This document shows positions 24,090 through 54,690 of a stretch of DNA of 64,000 nt, in pieces. The position numbers and the translations under genes were made by a program. The DNA lies in the NCBI GenBank assembly GCA_031216445.1, contig CM062213.1, positions 11,037,501 through 11,101,500 on the forward strand. Reading direction: 5' to 3'. This DNA is from Lateolabrax maculatus. Its lineage: Eukaryota; Chordata; Actinopteri; Acropomatiformes; Lateolabracidae. Under the pieces are notes generated by a model. That model ran no database searches, was not told where the DNA came from, and saw only the letters and a program-made list of their open reading frames with translations. Numbering within the stretch: position 1 is the first letter of the stretch; each line of letters opens with the position of its first letter.

Positions 24090-24105
24090 TTCACTTTCAC
24101 TTCCC
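24090..24105 (-). promoter_or_regulatory. Interferon-stimulated response element (ISRE/IRF-E) upstream of the TRIM gene
   Basis: On the minus strand the sequence is GGGAAGTGAAAGTGAA, which contains GAAGTGAAAGTGAA and fits the IRF/ISGF3 binding pattern of GAAA repeats spaced by two bases. It lies 37-52 bases upstream of the TRIM ATG at 24053, so near the promoter or in the 5' leader. It suggests induction by type I interferon, as for other fish TRIM genes. Function is inferred. Confidence 0.65.
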
Positions 24106-24594
24106 GCTCGAGGGGATCGGTTGTCTTGTCTCGGGTGCGCGGTTTCCTGGTGTCAGGGCGGAGATCTGGGTGTGACTAGATTATTTGAACGGAGAGATCA
24201 GAGAGCGAAGGGGGGGCAACATGTGGTGCAGCTGTTGTGATTTGCGGGCGTCACGTTGACAGATGACAGATGAGAGGTTTGTTCCTGCTGTCAGCGCCGA
24301 CATCTCTGCTTTTTTGTCGACATTAAAGTCTCAGCTGCCAAGAACTCTGACTCCTGCTGATGAGTTTTGAACATTTATTTGAAGTTTTTCCTGAACAATT
24401 GAACTCAGGTAAAAACTCTTTAGGTCCAGTGGCCTGTGACTTGGGTTGCCTTTGTTTAAACCCCTATGTTTTTTTTTTTATTGTGAAGCACTTTGTGAGC
24501 CTGTTCTTGAAAGATGCTATATAAATAAACGTATTATTAAATCATGGCCAAAATGCCAAAAGAATAATCTTTAAAAAAGACAAATATATGCAAC
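24106..24594. other. Spacer between strip1 3' end and TRIM promoter
   Basis: About 490 bp. It holds the presumed TRIM transcription start and, at 24470-24545, TGAAGCACTTTGTGAGCC with GCTATATAAATAAACG, a common 3'-tail motif of teleost retroelements. No gene seen. Confidence 0.5.
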
Positions 24595-25719
24595 ATGAAG
24601 GACAGTATAATTTTATTACAGTATTTAAGTCAATGAAAAACAAAGGCAAAGCCAAGATAAATAAGTTTCACAATTTACATGTATTCTCATTAACCTTTAT
24701 AAGAAAACAAAAAAAAAGTTGAAACGTAGAAAAAGACAAAAGGAAAATGGTTCTGCAACTGGCAATTCAACCGAGTTGTCCCCTGCAGTTCATAACAGCT
24801 CAGAAAGCACAACAACTTCAATGTTTCTCATCTCCTTTCACACAATCGTATGTGAACACGTGCAACCAGTATTCTTCCACACAACAAAGCAAATTAAGAT
24901 ACTAATGAGTTTATTACAGTGAAAACATCAAGGCTGTACTGTCATGTCCGATCAGCCTGGTGCCTCCATGGTCCCAGAGCAAAGGTGTGTAGGCAGCATT
25001 CAGAAAAATGAAAATAAAACCCAAATCATATGCAAATGCAGCGGAACAACAAAGGTTAAGAGAGACAAACAGAAGCTTGTCCCCTTCAGGTAATAACTCT
25101 GAAAGTATAATGTTTTTATTTGCACAGAAAGTATGACTACAATGCCCCCACCCCCATTCCTTTAATCTCTCTGAAGAAAGTAAACTCAAGTACAAGGAAA
25201 TGTATTAACATTGTAAATGTGCTGAGCCCTGCCTGGACAAAGCACATACACCTCTGTTTAAGTCTTAACAGTTAATACGTAAAATTTATTCCAAATACAT
25301 TTCTTTAAAATTAAGAGTGAACATACTATAATGTAGTGCTTAAAGGTCAAACTCACTGACCTTCTGTAGAAGGTAAGAGGCACATATAGCAAATACCTGT
25401 ATAGGTAGGATAGGGGATAGGTTTAAGTCCAGGCATGGAGCAAGATTTAGCACTGTATTCATTTCCAGCTATTTTATTAAAAATCTGTGGTGGCATTAGT
25501 GTGGGAAAAGTCTCAATAGTTCATCACCTGAAGCATTTCATTGGAGCCTCAATCAGACTGTAAACAGGATTGAAAGTCTACATCTGGGTGACTTTTGAGA
25601 AAGAAATCCATCCGTCACCTTCAGTCTGTACAGAACATGAAACCTAATGCTGTGATCTGTGATTAATCAGTGAGAGCACTGTTGGTCTGATCTCCTGACT
25701 GAAACTGTTTGGTTGATTC
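24595..25719 (-). other. strip1: strip1 3' UTR (probable)
   Basis: About 1.1 kb downstream of the strip1 stop without conserved coding sequence. A canonical AATAAA on the minus strand (plus TTTATT, 24612-24617) gives a likely end near 24595. Another hexamer at about 24909 could give a shorter form. Confidence 0.5.
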
Positions 25720-28700
25720 TCACTGTAGCAGTTCCTCCCAGGAAATAGGTTTGGAGAAGACTTCCCGCTCCAACCAAAGGTCATAATTCATTTGGAAGTC
25801 CTCGGGCAGGTCCACCCGCTGTCCCAGGACACTCTGCAGACAATTGTCCACAGGCAGGAAGTCCGGGTTGCTGTGGCTCTTGTCATAGCGGCGACTGTTG
25901 AAGCGTTCGATGTTGGCCCGCAGAGCACACTCCTCAGCCTGGAAGTCCCAGGGACGAGCGTCCAGATCTGCTCCAGGAAAACAAACAGAAGTTCATATTT
26001 AGGGCAAGTTGGACTGCTCTGAGTGGAAAAAATAACCCAGTGGCTGTCACAATAATTCTGATTTGGACTAGGGCTGCAGCTAACAATTGTTTTCATTACC
26101 AATTAATCTGATTTTAATCTGATTTTAAACTGGTCTATAAAATGTTAGGCAATGGTGAAAAATACCATCATGATTTCTTAAACCCAAAATGAAATATTCA
26201 AACAGCTTGTTGATCATCAGAATAGTTGCCGAATAATTTTCTGTCAGTCAATTAATCGATTAATCTACTAATTGTGTTAGCTCTAACAACGACCAAATAC
26301 CCTTGACTGAAAATGATAGAATTACAGAAATGTACCGCAAATCAATAATATACACACAATTCAATGCAATAAAAATGTGTTTCATCACAGTTTAAACTAG
26401 TTTTGCTTTTGTTTTTCTTCTGCTTCCTTCTCCAGGTTGAAAGTTTTACCATCACTGAATTTATAAATACCGGCTATTATTATTATTATTATTATTATTA
26501 TTAGAGGAAGTCTATTGTTTGTGGTTCCACTCACCATTTCCGTAGGCCCAGTCATCGTTCAGCCGATGTCGCACCTTCTGGTAGATGGCAGACATAGTCT
26601 TCATGTTGCTCTTCCTCCACTGGCGTCCCAGGTATTTGGTCTGCACTTTGAGCAGCTTCAGGACGTATAGCTGCATCATGGCCTGCTTGACCTTCAGCGC
26701 CCTCTTCAGGATGGGGGCAGACTTGAACACCACCAGCATCTGGGAGGGAAAAGATCGTGTTGAGAGCTCAAACCTTGTCTTTCATTCAACATGATACGAT
26801 CTGTCATGGTACATGCTGTTTGATGAGAACTGCTCTCACCATCGTTCTGGAGTGCTTCCACTTGGTCAGTTTGTTGAGGATCCTCAGCAGGTTAATACAG
26901 GAAAACAGATTCCTCCAGCAAAACTGATTGTTGTCTCCTGCTTCCTGTAAAAGACAAAACATCCATCTTAAAAATGATTTAAATTCTACGTTTGATCTCA
27001 GGATTCAAAAAACTCAACACTCCACTTTATCAGATGGAAACAAGTATAAAACAACAGAAAACTTACCAAACTTTCTGCAGTTAACTCCGGGAGCTCATGC
27101 ACCACACAGTAAGGAAAATCAAGTACTGATATGCTGTTAAGGGGAAAAATTAAGAGCAGTGAAATAAAGGCAATTTAAGTTCAGTGAACTGACATTCATT
27201 GTAAATAGGAGTCATGATTTTTATTATTTAAAGAGGCACTGAAAGTACCTGTTTTTAGCTGTGATGTAAGACATGATGTTCTGGTTGAAGAACTTCAGAA
27301 TGAGGGGAATGCAGTTGGCAAACACCAGGTGTTGAGCCATGTACTCAAACTATGAGATAAGCATACAAATACACATCCAGTCAAAACAGATATTTACCTA
27401 TTTCCTTATATCACAGTGAAATAGTTGCTTTAACCTATTTATTTAGGGAAATATCTAAAACATAGAATTACGTTAATTACATGTAAGTCTGGATTGTGAC
27501 CAAAGTGTGACGTCCATACCTGGTAGATGTGGTTAAGTTTGAAGTGTTTCAGAAGCAGCAACAGGATGGCAGAGATGGCTTTCACAATGATCTCTTTGTG
27601 TCGATTGACATCAACACCAAGTTTCATGCTTTGCAGCACTGTGGTCCTGTAGAGGCAGACACAACAGATCAACCACCTATTTAAGTTTACCTATGATCCT
27701 CAGAGCGAAATCTACAAGGTTTTTTACCTTGATGTGGTTTATTCAGGTCAGTCAACCTTTAATTTCTATTCTGTTCAAATTCAATTTAAAATATTTTAAA
27801 GCCTGTTAACCTGATCTGATGGCTATATAATCTTGAATTACTCCGTAATGTGATTACATGCCTAATCCTATTTGAACCAAACTCCATTAACTCTAAATTA
27901 ATACCAACATTCAAAGGTAAAAGCAGATACCAGTAATAATTTTCCACGTTCCGTATCAATCTTATGATAAAACTGTGACTAAAGTCAGAATATTGTCCTT
28001 GTCCAGAAAATAGTGTTGCACTGGAGAAAGAACTGGCGGAGCTGTTAAACCTTTTAGAGGCACTTCATCACTTACGGCATTTCCTCTGGCAGTACGTCTG
28101 CCAAGATGTTGATGGAGTCTGTCTTGGCTTTGGATGTCGGAGCTGCTGCGAGCAGGATCTTCAGCAGAGCAATCTGACATTCAGAGACACACCATGAAGT
28201 CAGTTAAAACACAGTTTGAAATGGAAGCTCATGCCTGCTTCTGAAGGGTTAGACTCGCAGTCAGGTGAACAGTAATGGTTGATATTTGTGATATAAAAAA
28301 CAGTGACTATAAATACAGATAAAGAAATTATACTGTGAGGGACCTATTAATCTAATGCCCATATTGTCTTATTGCCTTTATGCTACAATAAAATCACAAA
28401 CACATCAGGAGTGACAACTCAATAAAGGTAACAATATTTGTCAGCTTCAAAATTCAATATCAAAATGCACAATTATTTGGTTATTTAACATTTAACTGCC
28501 TATGCCACAAAGGGTACTTTCAGTGTGAGACTATTTTCTACATCTTAATTTGCCTAAATACAACTGAAACAGAAACATGCTATAACCCAGCGTCTTCTTT
28601 CTTCTTCTGAATGATTACAGTATACGCCACAACACACACCTAAACGATACACTGTGTTTTGTATGGTTGCTTTTATGCAAAATCAATTCAAAGAAACATT

Positions 28701-31700
28701 TATCCATAGAAACCATGTGAAAGTGTAAATAATAAAAATACTGTGTTGAGTGAACTGTACCACGAGTCATATGATCCACAGTACCACAGTGTAAAATGTG
28801 TTTTTAAAATGGAAACCACAAGCAGCACTAACCATGTATTGAGGCAAACTGGGCAGAATTCCCTGATAGAGCAGCTCTGTTGAGGACATCTCCACCTCCT
28901 CTTCACCCTGATGACAAGGAGGGAGAAAAAACAAGACGCAAAACACACAAAATAACGTTACCATGACACCTCGAGACAGTTTGATTCTTAAAACTTAAAA
29001 CGGCTATCCTTCACCAGAAGTAAGCGTAAAGACATAACCTCATCCATCAAAGTACTTGAAAGCATGATAACGAGAATATAAAATGTAATATTCTTTGTTA
29101 ATTGGGCAGGTTCAGGCTGTGTACCTGGAGGAGTTAACTAATTAAGCTGCAGTCTTGTCTCTACAGAGAAGACATCATCTTCAAATATAATAATAACAGG
29201 TCAACAGGTTATATATGTGAATTATAAACACTCTTGTTTCCACTTACCCCAGACAGAGGGGTTTTCTGAAACTCCTCCTCTTTTGCAATCTGTATCTCAG
29301 CAATGGAGACGTACTTGTGCTGAAAAAAGATTGAAAGCAGCACAATTACGATTGAGAATGTGAATATTCTCTAGCTAAAAATAGATTAAATGAGATATAG
29401 TATAGTGAAAGGCAATGCAATACCTGCTTTAACGTCCTTATGCTCTCATGAATTGGCCTGGGCAAGCCAACGACTGTTTCTGTATCACTGCAAGAAATGC
29501 ACATGAATAAGCATGCATTATTTCAGCACACACAATACAGTCAGAGTATAGAATAGTTCTCTGAGATTACTTTTTGTTTAAAGCCAAAAAGGAGAAAACT
29601 TACTTTCCAAGTGTGTAACCAATGAATTTACTTCTACTTGATTCCAGGAAATTTTCAATGTCCTTTTCCCTGTTGAAGGGAAAACAACAATGTCAAAACA
29701 AAACAGACCATAATCTGAAAATCTTTGTGTACATGAGAAATAATTCAATATATCAGCTTTGCTGAAGTTTTATTACAGGTAAATACAACAGGTGCATTTT
29801 CTTTTATCCTGTTAGCACCGCCAAAAAGTCTACACATGTTCAGTGTTATTATCCAGTGAGCCTGAACTGTACCTGACTTTAGGAGCCCACGGCAGCCCTT
29901 TGGGGAAGGACACCCTCTCTGATGGAGGGTGAGGAATAGGCGGAGGCATCACCTCGTCCCTTTCTAGAGGGAAAGTCTCTGCCTCTATAGAGTTGTCATT
30001 GTCATCGTTGTCATCCTCATCCTCACGAGAGTCATCGGCCTTGTAAGGATCCTTTTCATTGAATGCGTCAAGGTTGTCCTGTTTGATCAACGCCTGTGTG
30101 AGAAAAAAGGCAACAGTCAAGATTTTGACACATTATGTCTGGAGCAGAGCTGTGACGGACAACAGGTAGAAAACCACTCTGTATCAAGGACTCTATAAAA
30201 ACAGGGGGAAAGGGCTTCAGTGACACATGTTTCACTTGTTTAGCTTTACCCGACAATATGTGAGGTTTGAGAGCAGGGAGTAGCAGTAATGTCTACCTTG
30301 TGTTCACGGCGTGCCCGTTTTTGCTGCTGCTCTATGAGGTCGGAGGCAGATGCAGGAGGAGAAGCAGCCCTCATACTGCGAATGACTCGAATACTGTCCT
30401 CTGGGAGAGGGGGGAGGCCCAGCTCCTCACGCTTATGGACCTTTATGCTTTGGAGCTGCTCAAACCCTCCGAGTGTGAACTGAAACAGAAGAAAGGATTT
30501 TATTAGGTCTCTTAACTTCAGATGTAAGACCATTTAGTGTAAGCAGACCAGACTTAGCAGTCATGAATGTCAGATATTTCTGCCTCTTACCAGTATACTC
30601 TTCCACAACAGCAGTAACACCTTCTTCATTGGGAAGTGAGGGGCATGACCACTGCAGAACTTGGTAACCATACCGAAGAGCATGACAGAAATGGGCTCGT
30701 TGTTGAACAGAGGAGATCCTGGTTCAGAGAGGTGGAATAGAAATAGTTTACCTCGCCAGTTTTGTTTATATCTGTGACATGACTACAGCTTTTGACACCA
30801 ATAAAACCTACCCAGTTCTGCTTTGAAAGTTTCCCTGATGATTTTCCATTCTGGTTTATCAGCTGGGTCGTCCTGTTGTATCGTTTCCACTATCAGGTAC
30901 ATGATGTTAAGCAGCACTCTGAGATCTGTGCTGTCAGCAAGGGAGATGGCTGGTTTTCTGACAGCACTACTACAGGCAGCGCTGTTGCTGAAAGGGAGAA
31001 AATAAATGTCATATACGTTTTTCCAGACCGATCATTTCACAACAGAAAATGCATTAACTTGTAGCCTTGCAAAGCAAACCCGCACATTTTTGTTTTGCTC
31101 ACTGTGGTTAGATTTTTCCAATTAACTACATTTTTGGTGATTGGAACAGTCTTTCATCAATCGGTGAAACCAAATACGGCTCTGTTTTTATTTCAAAATA
31201 TAGTATATAGCTTCAGGCTGTATCGATTTTGAATGTTAGTAGATGTTTTCCAGACTAACATCTAACTATCATCATCTCTACAAAACTGATGGAGAACATA
31301 CTCAATCTCCATGTTGAGCAGTTCCACTAGAGCAGAGAAGGTCCCCACATCCAGCAGCAGAAAGATGTTGTATCTCATCCAGTGCTGCACCTCAGCCTCA
31401 GAGCTGCACTCTGCAAACGTTCCTGGAGAGAAACAAAATGTACCACAGTGAAATATAGAGAGAAAACCAAAAATAGCCTCCCTAATTGTTCATTCTCTTC
31501 AAAATCAATTCATGCTAATCCAGTTTTATGTGATGTGGACTGACCCTGAGCCATGTAAAGAATGGCCCTTGCAAACTTCAGCCTCTTCTCCCGGCCAATC
31601 ACCTCCAGACCATCCAACAGGCGCATGGCATGAGCTCTGTGCTGAGATGCATCAAGCTCGGTCCACTTCTTATCAGAAACTAAAACACAAAACAAGTTGA

Positions 31701-33348
31701 GATAATAAACTTAATATATATACACATTCTTCATCTTAGATGTAATAAATTGTTTTTGATCAATTCATTAATTCTTTAAGACTGAGCTTATGTAAGTTTA
31801 ACTACATACCATGTGTTATGAATTCCACCTCAAAGCACTTCCTATTGAGAGTAAACTCTGGTCCTTCAGTATAACTGTACAGCTCTGAAACATACATAAA
31901 GAATATGTAAATATGAACACACTCAACTGTTACAATCTCTGAAAGTATGAACTTCAGGGGAACAACAAGAAGTTAGGAAATCTCAATGCCCATGATGACC
32001 ACACAAACCTGAAAGCTCTGCGGCCCACTTGTCTGTATCGGCATATTCAAACTCGAGGTCTGGAGACTCAGACAGCCCCTGTGGACAACACAAGACACAT
32101 GTTATCCCCTTGTGATTAAAGAAATTATTACTTTAGAGTAATAATCCAGCTGTCCAACTACAAACTGCACTGATGAGACTAATAGCTGCCAGCTACCAAA
32201 TTACATCTACTGAATATTTCATTGTATCTAGCAAAGCTGAAAGGGTCAGTTCACCTAAATCCCACACAGACAAAACAAAACATATCTTCTTCCTGGCCCC
32301 TGGTGGTATGAAGCCATTAATCAGAATAGCAAGCACCTTGCTGAACAGCAGAAATATAACTCCAGGTGAAAACTCTTCACAGTGAGGTCTATGCTTTTTC
32401 CTAAATAACCAGGACATAGTTTCTGGAAAATTACTTTGCTGTTGTGTTTTTAAAATATAACCTTTAAAATATTTTGAGCGGCATAAACAAAATTCCAGTC
32501 ACAAATTCAAAGTGAGTGGTGGTGCACTTCTATGGTGACATAAGGAAGTGCACCACCATAAAGAATAAATACGTAAACATGGGAGAGCATGACTAGATGA
32601 GAGTGAATTGCTGAGGTTACAGGAATTCCTCTGAATCACATTTAGTGCAACGATGGTTTCAGCTGGACTTGTAGTGTCTCCTGTTTGTTTGGTATCTGAC
32701 TATTAAAAAGATCACAACAGGTCAGGACTACATGGACTGGTTGCATCTGAACTCATCAGAAATCTCCCACTGTCATGCTGGAAAGCACTGACTCACTTTG
32801 TTTGTCTTTATAGGTGCATGAGGGCTCCATGGTACACCTCTATAATGAGATTACATTAACACACTGGGCCAACGCATTGAAAAGAAGAAGCTAACAGGAG
32901 CCGGAGGACTTTCAACAAGTCGCCTCCGGACTCCTGACAGACAGCTCAGTCCGGCCTGTGACATGCTACCACCAGCCCTGCTAAACTACACTGCTGTTCA
33001 ACGTTAGAGAAATTAACACTGGGATATAAATGAAACACTGCACGACTAAAGGCGCATTACTTCAATTATTACTTCGATATGACGCCAGCTGCTGCTGATA
33101 GCTCACGTCGCCGAGTTATAACAGTGAGTTAGCCTGTCGGAGCTAAGTTAGCTGTGCTGCAGGAGCAGCAGAGAAAAGGCCTCGGCTGCTGGTGAAACTT
33201 CGCGCAGACATTGAATCACAAACTCGCGTTCACGTACCTCGGAGTCTTTTCTCGGGTTGCGAGTGAATTCGCCCCTGCTTTTGTTAGGCAGCATAGCTCT
33301 CTGTTTGTTGTTTACAGGGAGCCCACCACTGTTTCCACCGACGTCCAT
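25720..33348 (-). CDS. strip1: Striatin-interacting protein 1 (STRIP1/FAM40A), 20 coding exons
   Basis: Coding exons on the minus strand: 33348-33238, 32078-32009, 31884-31810, 31679-31545, 31422-31302, 30987-30812, 30718-30591, 30479-30297, 30093-29873, 29669-29604, 29487-29424, 29319-29248, 28907-28833, 28173-28076, 27646-27520, 27349-27249, 27133-27067, 26944-26840, 26739-26535, 25967-25720. They sum to 2448 nt in frame for 815 aa (human 837). The N-terminal tail is followed by the N1221 domain (LEFEYADTDKWAAELSE onward), an acidic linker (KADDSREDEDDNDDND), and the C-terminal DUF3402 region ending FSKPISWEELLQ. STRIP1 is a core scaffold of the STRIPAK phosphatase-kinase complex (striatins, PP2A, MST/GCK kinases), acting in cytoskeleton and Hippo signalling. 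It is head-to-tail with ahcyl1, as in human. STRIP2 is excluded by synteny and close identity to STRIP1. Confidence 0.95.
26069..26290 (+). mobile_element. Teleost DNA-transposon-like repeat ('ATTAATCGATTA' family), internally deleted
   Basis: Begins TAGGGCTGCAGCTAACAATT and ends AATTAATCGATTAATCTACT plus GTTAGCTCTAAC. The ends are inverted repeats of each other, and most of the interior is missing. It lies in the last strip1 intron. Same family as 2575-2850 and 36540-36690. Confidence 0.65.
26473..26503 (+). repeat. (ATT)n microsatellite
   Basis: About ten ATT units just after the transposon-like copy, within the last strip1 intron and about 30 bp from the exon ending at 26535. Confidence 0.9.
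32079..33237 (-). other. strip1: strip1 intron 1
   Basis: Donor GTACGTG and acceptor ending CCACAG bound this 1.16 kb intron. A phrase at about 32247 (GGGTCAGTTCACCTAAAT) resembles a teleost repeat start also seen at about 20930. No RNA gene or exon recognised. Confidence 0.6.
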
Positions 33349-33480
33349 AATCTCTCGGGCGCAGTGTCTTCTCGCGAGACGAGAGTCGGTACATACGAGA
33401 CTTCATAGATTATTTGAAAGGGTGACCTGATCTGTGCGATGCCCTCTGTTCCTGTTTCATTTGTTATCCAGTTCTTGTGG
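33349..33480 (-). promoter_or_regulatory. strip1: strip1 promoter with TCTCGCGAGA palindrome
   Basis: The perfect palindrome TCTCGCGAGA lies at 33370-33379, 22 bases upstream of the strip1 ATG. This element is known from a small class of vertebrate housekeeping promoters, usually within ~100 bp of the start site. Position and conservation class make it a likely core promoter element. No TATA box is apparent. Confidence 0.6.
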
Positions 33481-33699
33481 TTATGTGTGTCCCATGTTGG
33501 TGTTTAGTTTATTTTTTTTTGTTACCAACAAAGTTACCACAAACCACAACAGCCAAAACAGTGAATCTGAGGGTTTTTTGGTTGCCAGGTTGGTAATCCG
33601 GCCATGACTGTACCTGATCCTTATTAGGCTTTCATTTGAATGATGGGGCCTAATCATGTCCAAGAAATGATGCATCTGACCCATTTTCAGTGTCAAACA

Positions 33700-36457
33700 G
33701 CAGTTTATTAAAGGGAATTGTGCACAGGAGTTTAACAGGGTGTACACTGCTGAAATTGTGTTCTTCAAACTAAACTACAGATACAGTGTTGAAAATATAG
33801 GCCTACTTTATACCTAATTTATAATTTACAGAACTTGTCTTCACGTTGAAAACTTCAGACCAGCAACAATGTACAACCGCCAAATCACAGTGGTGTTAGA
33901 GTTATTTATTTCAATTTGAGTCAAAGCTGTTTGCTCCAACACATTCATTTGTCTCTATAATAGAGTTAAAACAAGGCTAAAATTACTATTATTATTATTA
34001 TTTAAAACAAAAAGGATTCATTATAAAAGACATTTTTCAAGTGCTATTATGAAAAGACCACTGTAAGTCATTTAAATGTCTGATTGGTACAAGAAACAAA
34101 ACTGGGATGAATCATATACGTTAAAACCAATGTAAAAAAATGAACAGAATGTCAAATGTTACCTACTAATGTCTAAAAATGTTAGTCATCTTGCAGTAAT
34201 GCATATTTTTTCGAGTAATATGAAACACTGATTAAACAACTCTCCACCATTGCAGAAGTAAAATACCTTTGACAGAAGAAAACTGACTATGTTTTGCTGC
34301 ATAGCTCGCACTGTATATTGCAGAATAACAACCATGTTGGGCATTACCATACTTGGAGAAAACCACAGTTGTACATGTGAATATAAGTGAGTCACAAGGC
34401 ACTGTCAACTGACCAGTAACCATGGTTACAGCGCTCATATTGCTGACAATGATGTGCTTGCTGAATGCCTTTGGCTCTAAAGCTGCAAAGCTGAAAGCAC
34501 TTCATAGTATCACACTGCAGGCTACTACACAATTAAACAGCAGGAGTAAATGACAAAAATCAATTAATTTACAAAAAAAGGAAATTTACAGGAATTACCT
34601 GCAACTCTGCAGATGAAGTTTAAGTTTGGTGAAGGGTGATGCAACAGGATATTGAGTAAATACTTTTGGAGCAACACCTTAACAAGGTAACAAGGATCCG
34701 AAACCATGGTCGGGGACAGTAATACTGTCAACTTTTTGGAAAACAGCCCACCAGCGTGAAATACAGCATGTTCAAATGTGTTGAAGAGCTTTAAATTCAG
34801 CAAGACACAATTACTACCTGCACACTATATAGTTTGGGTTTTAAAAAAAAATGTGGCCACTAATTAAAAAACATATTACAAGTAAATACAGAGAAGTGTC
34901 ACAGTATGTTTGTGCATTTAACAAGCCTCACAATACTGTGCTTAAGCCTTTTAAACAATGAAAACTGTCAGGAAACAAAACAAAACACTGTTATTAGAAT
35001 AGCTATGATAATGGTGCAATACCACAAGATAACACAGAAGGTTAAAGCTAAAACATCTGTGTATGTACATGCTTATTCATGTTGAGGCCCAGAGCAACCA
35101 GGGATTTAAGTTTACTATTTTCAGTTGTTAAAATCTTTAATGGAAAAACATACAACCTCTAGTTAACACAAGATCAGAGCCCTGGGACAAATCTAACACT
35201 AAACTCAATGTTGAGCTTCAGCAAGTACGATTATGAGATCGGGCAATCAGAGGCTGTTGCATATACAGCATAAACATACTGTATGTAATACTGTTCAACA
35301 TGTGTTACTTGTGTTAGCTTTGTATATACATAGCTGCAGATGACTTGCAGATGATTTTGATCAAAATATCTAAAGCTATTTTACAGCTCTACTGTAAATA
35401 ATAATTGTATGAGAATAACTGTGAGACAAGACATGGATAAAGTCAGAGTGCTGACCTCTTAAAAATATATTTACAAATTATTTGAGATATTTTAATGCCC
35501 TGAGGTGCAGATACTATTCTTACCAGACAAAAAAAAACTCTTATGAATGGACACATCTTTTCAAGAACATAATTGCCAAGTTCCTTTCTGATGTTTGCTA
35601 TAGTCAAAAGATAATGAACTTCCTTTTTTGCCTAGATCTGCATAAGTTTAGCAGTAATGTAAATGATACTACAGAGAACATTTCTTCTGTATTTTGTGGA
35701 TGGAATGTATTAAGTGAGTGAATGCTGCCACATTAAAGCAGAAAGAAAACTTTAAAGCTGCATTAAGCGATTTTTGACGACTGCAGGCAGAAAGACTTCA
35801 AAGCAAAGTCACAGAAACACAGTCCTGATTTACAATTAGATTATCAAGTTGTTATGGCTCATTTGTAAGCATACAATTGCCTACTTAAACATCCAGCAGA
35901 CACACAGCAACATATAACTGGAGTCAAATTTCTGGCCACCTGATGAATTTAAGAGTTCAGAGTTTCAGAGTTTTGTGGATTTGGAGTTTCAAGTGACCCT
36001 TTAGCACTGCAGGAGGTAATTTGATACAATGTTTATAATAAAAGTAGCGGTTAGTGCAGGTTTAACTGATTTCACAACGAACCATTAACATTTCACAACA
36101 ACTGTAACCCTTAACTGTCACAGTCATTTGGCACAATATATTGATACATTATTAATTATCCATCAGAACTCTAAAATAGCTAAGGACCCAGCAGGTTTGG
36201 AAACTGATACACCAGAAAATAAAAATCCTACTAAACAGCAGATATAAGTGCTGTGGTTACACTGACATAGCCAGCTGGGTGCCATGTGCAGGTCTGTAGG
36301 AAACTTGCTGTGGTAAGTAAAGTACTACTAACTATAAGCTGTGCATCCTGTGGAAAGTATAAAATACAATATACATAAATCTTTCTTTTGTTTTAGGGAT
36401 GGGTGATGTCGGGTACCGTCCACATTTGGATGTGTTGATGTGTGTTTCCCCTACAGA
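33700..36457 (-). other. ahcyl1: ahcyl1 3' UTR (probable)
   Basis: Sequence downstream of the ahcyl1 stop, on the way to the strip1 promoter. Minus-strand AATAAA hexamers at 33905-33910 and 33704-33709 are candidate poly(A) signals, giving a 3' UTR of about 2.5-2.8 kb. The part at 35745-36010 (AAAGCTGCATTAAGCGATTT onward) resembles a teleost repeat but is not firmly identified. No open frame here looks real. Confidence 0.45.
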
Positions 36458-54324
<17,867 letters not shown>

Positions 54325-54690
54325 TGTCGTGGACAGGGTCCGCGTAGCCGCTCACCTGCCCGGTGGACCGTCGGCTCCTGTCGCGGTCGTCGCGTCGCCG
54401 ATGCCCGGCGGCAGGCTGCGAGCGGAAGGGACGCGGTCAAAGGATCACGCACGCACGGACACGGGCGGGAGAGTAAGCGGAGGGGGTCGAAAAAAAACAA
54501 AAACAAACAACCGAGAGGCTGTCCGCGTGTACTCGTCTCTGGTCTGAGGGATTATGTTGCGTCGTTTCCCCGCTGATCAGCTGTCACCTGGCGGAGCAGC
54601 TCGGTGGGCGGAAACCGGCGAGCTGATGCGTTAAGGGGAAGTGGGACGGCGGAGTTAACGCACGGTAACGCCGCAGGCCGTGTTACTTTT

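Noticed and set aside
23584..24240. Plus-strand frames of 150-218 aa opposite the TRIM RING exon
   Set aside because: Antisense shadows of a G+C-rich exon. The minus-strand frame has the intact RING and B-box cysteines.
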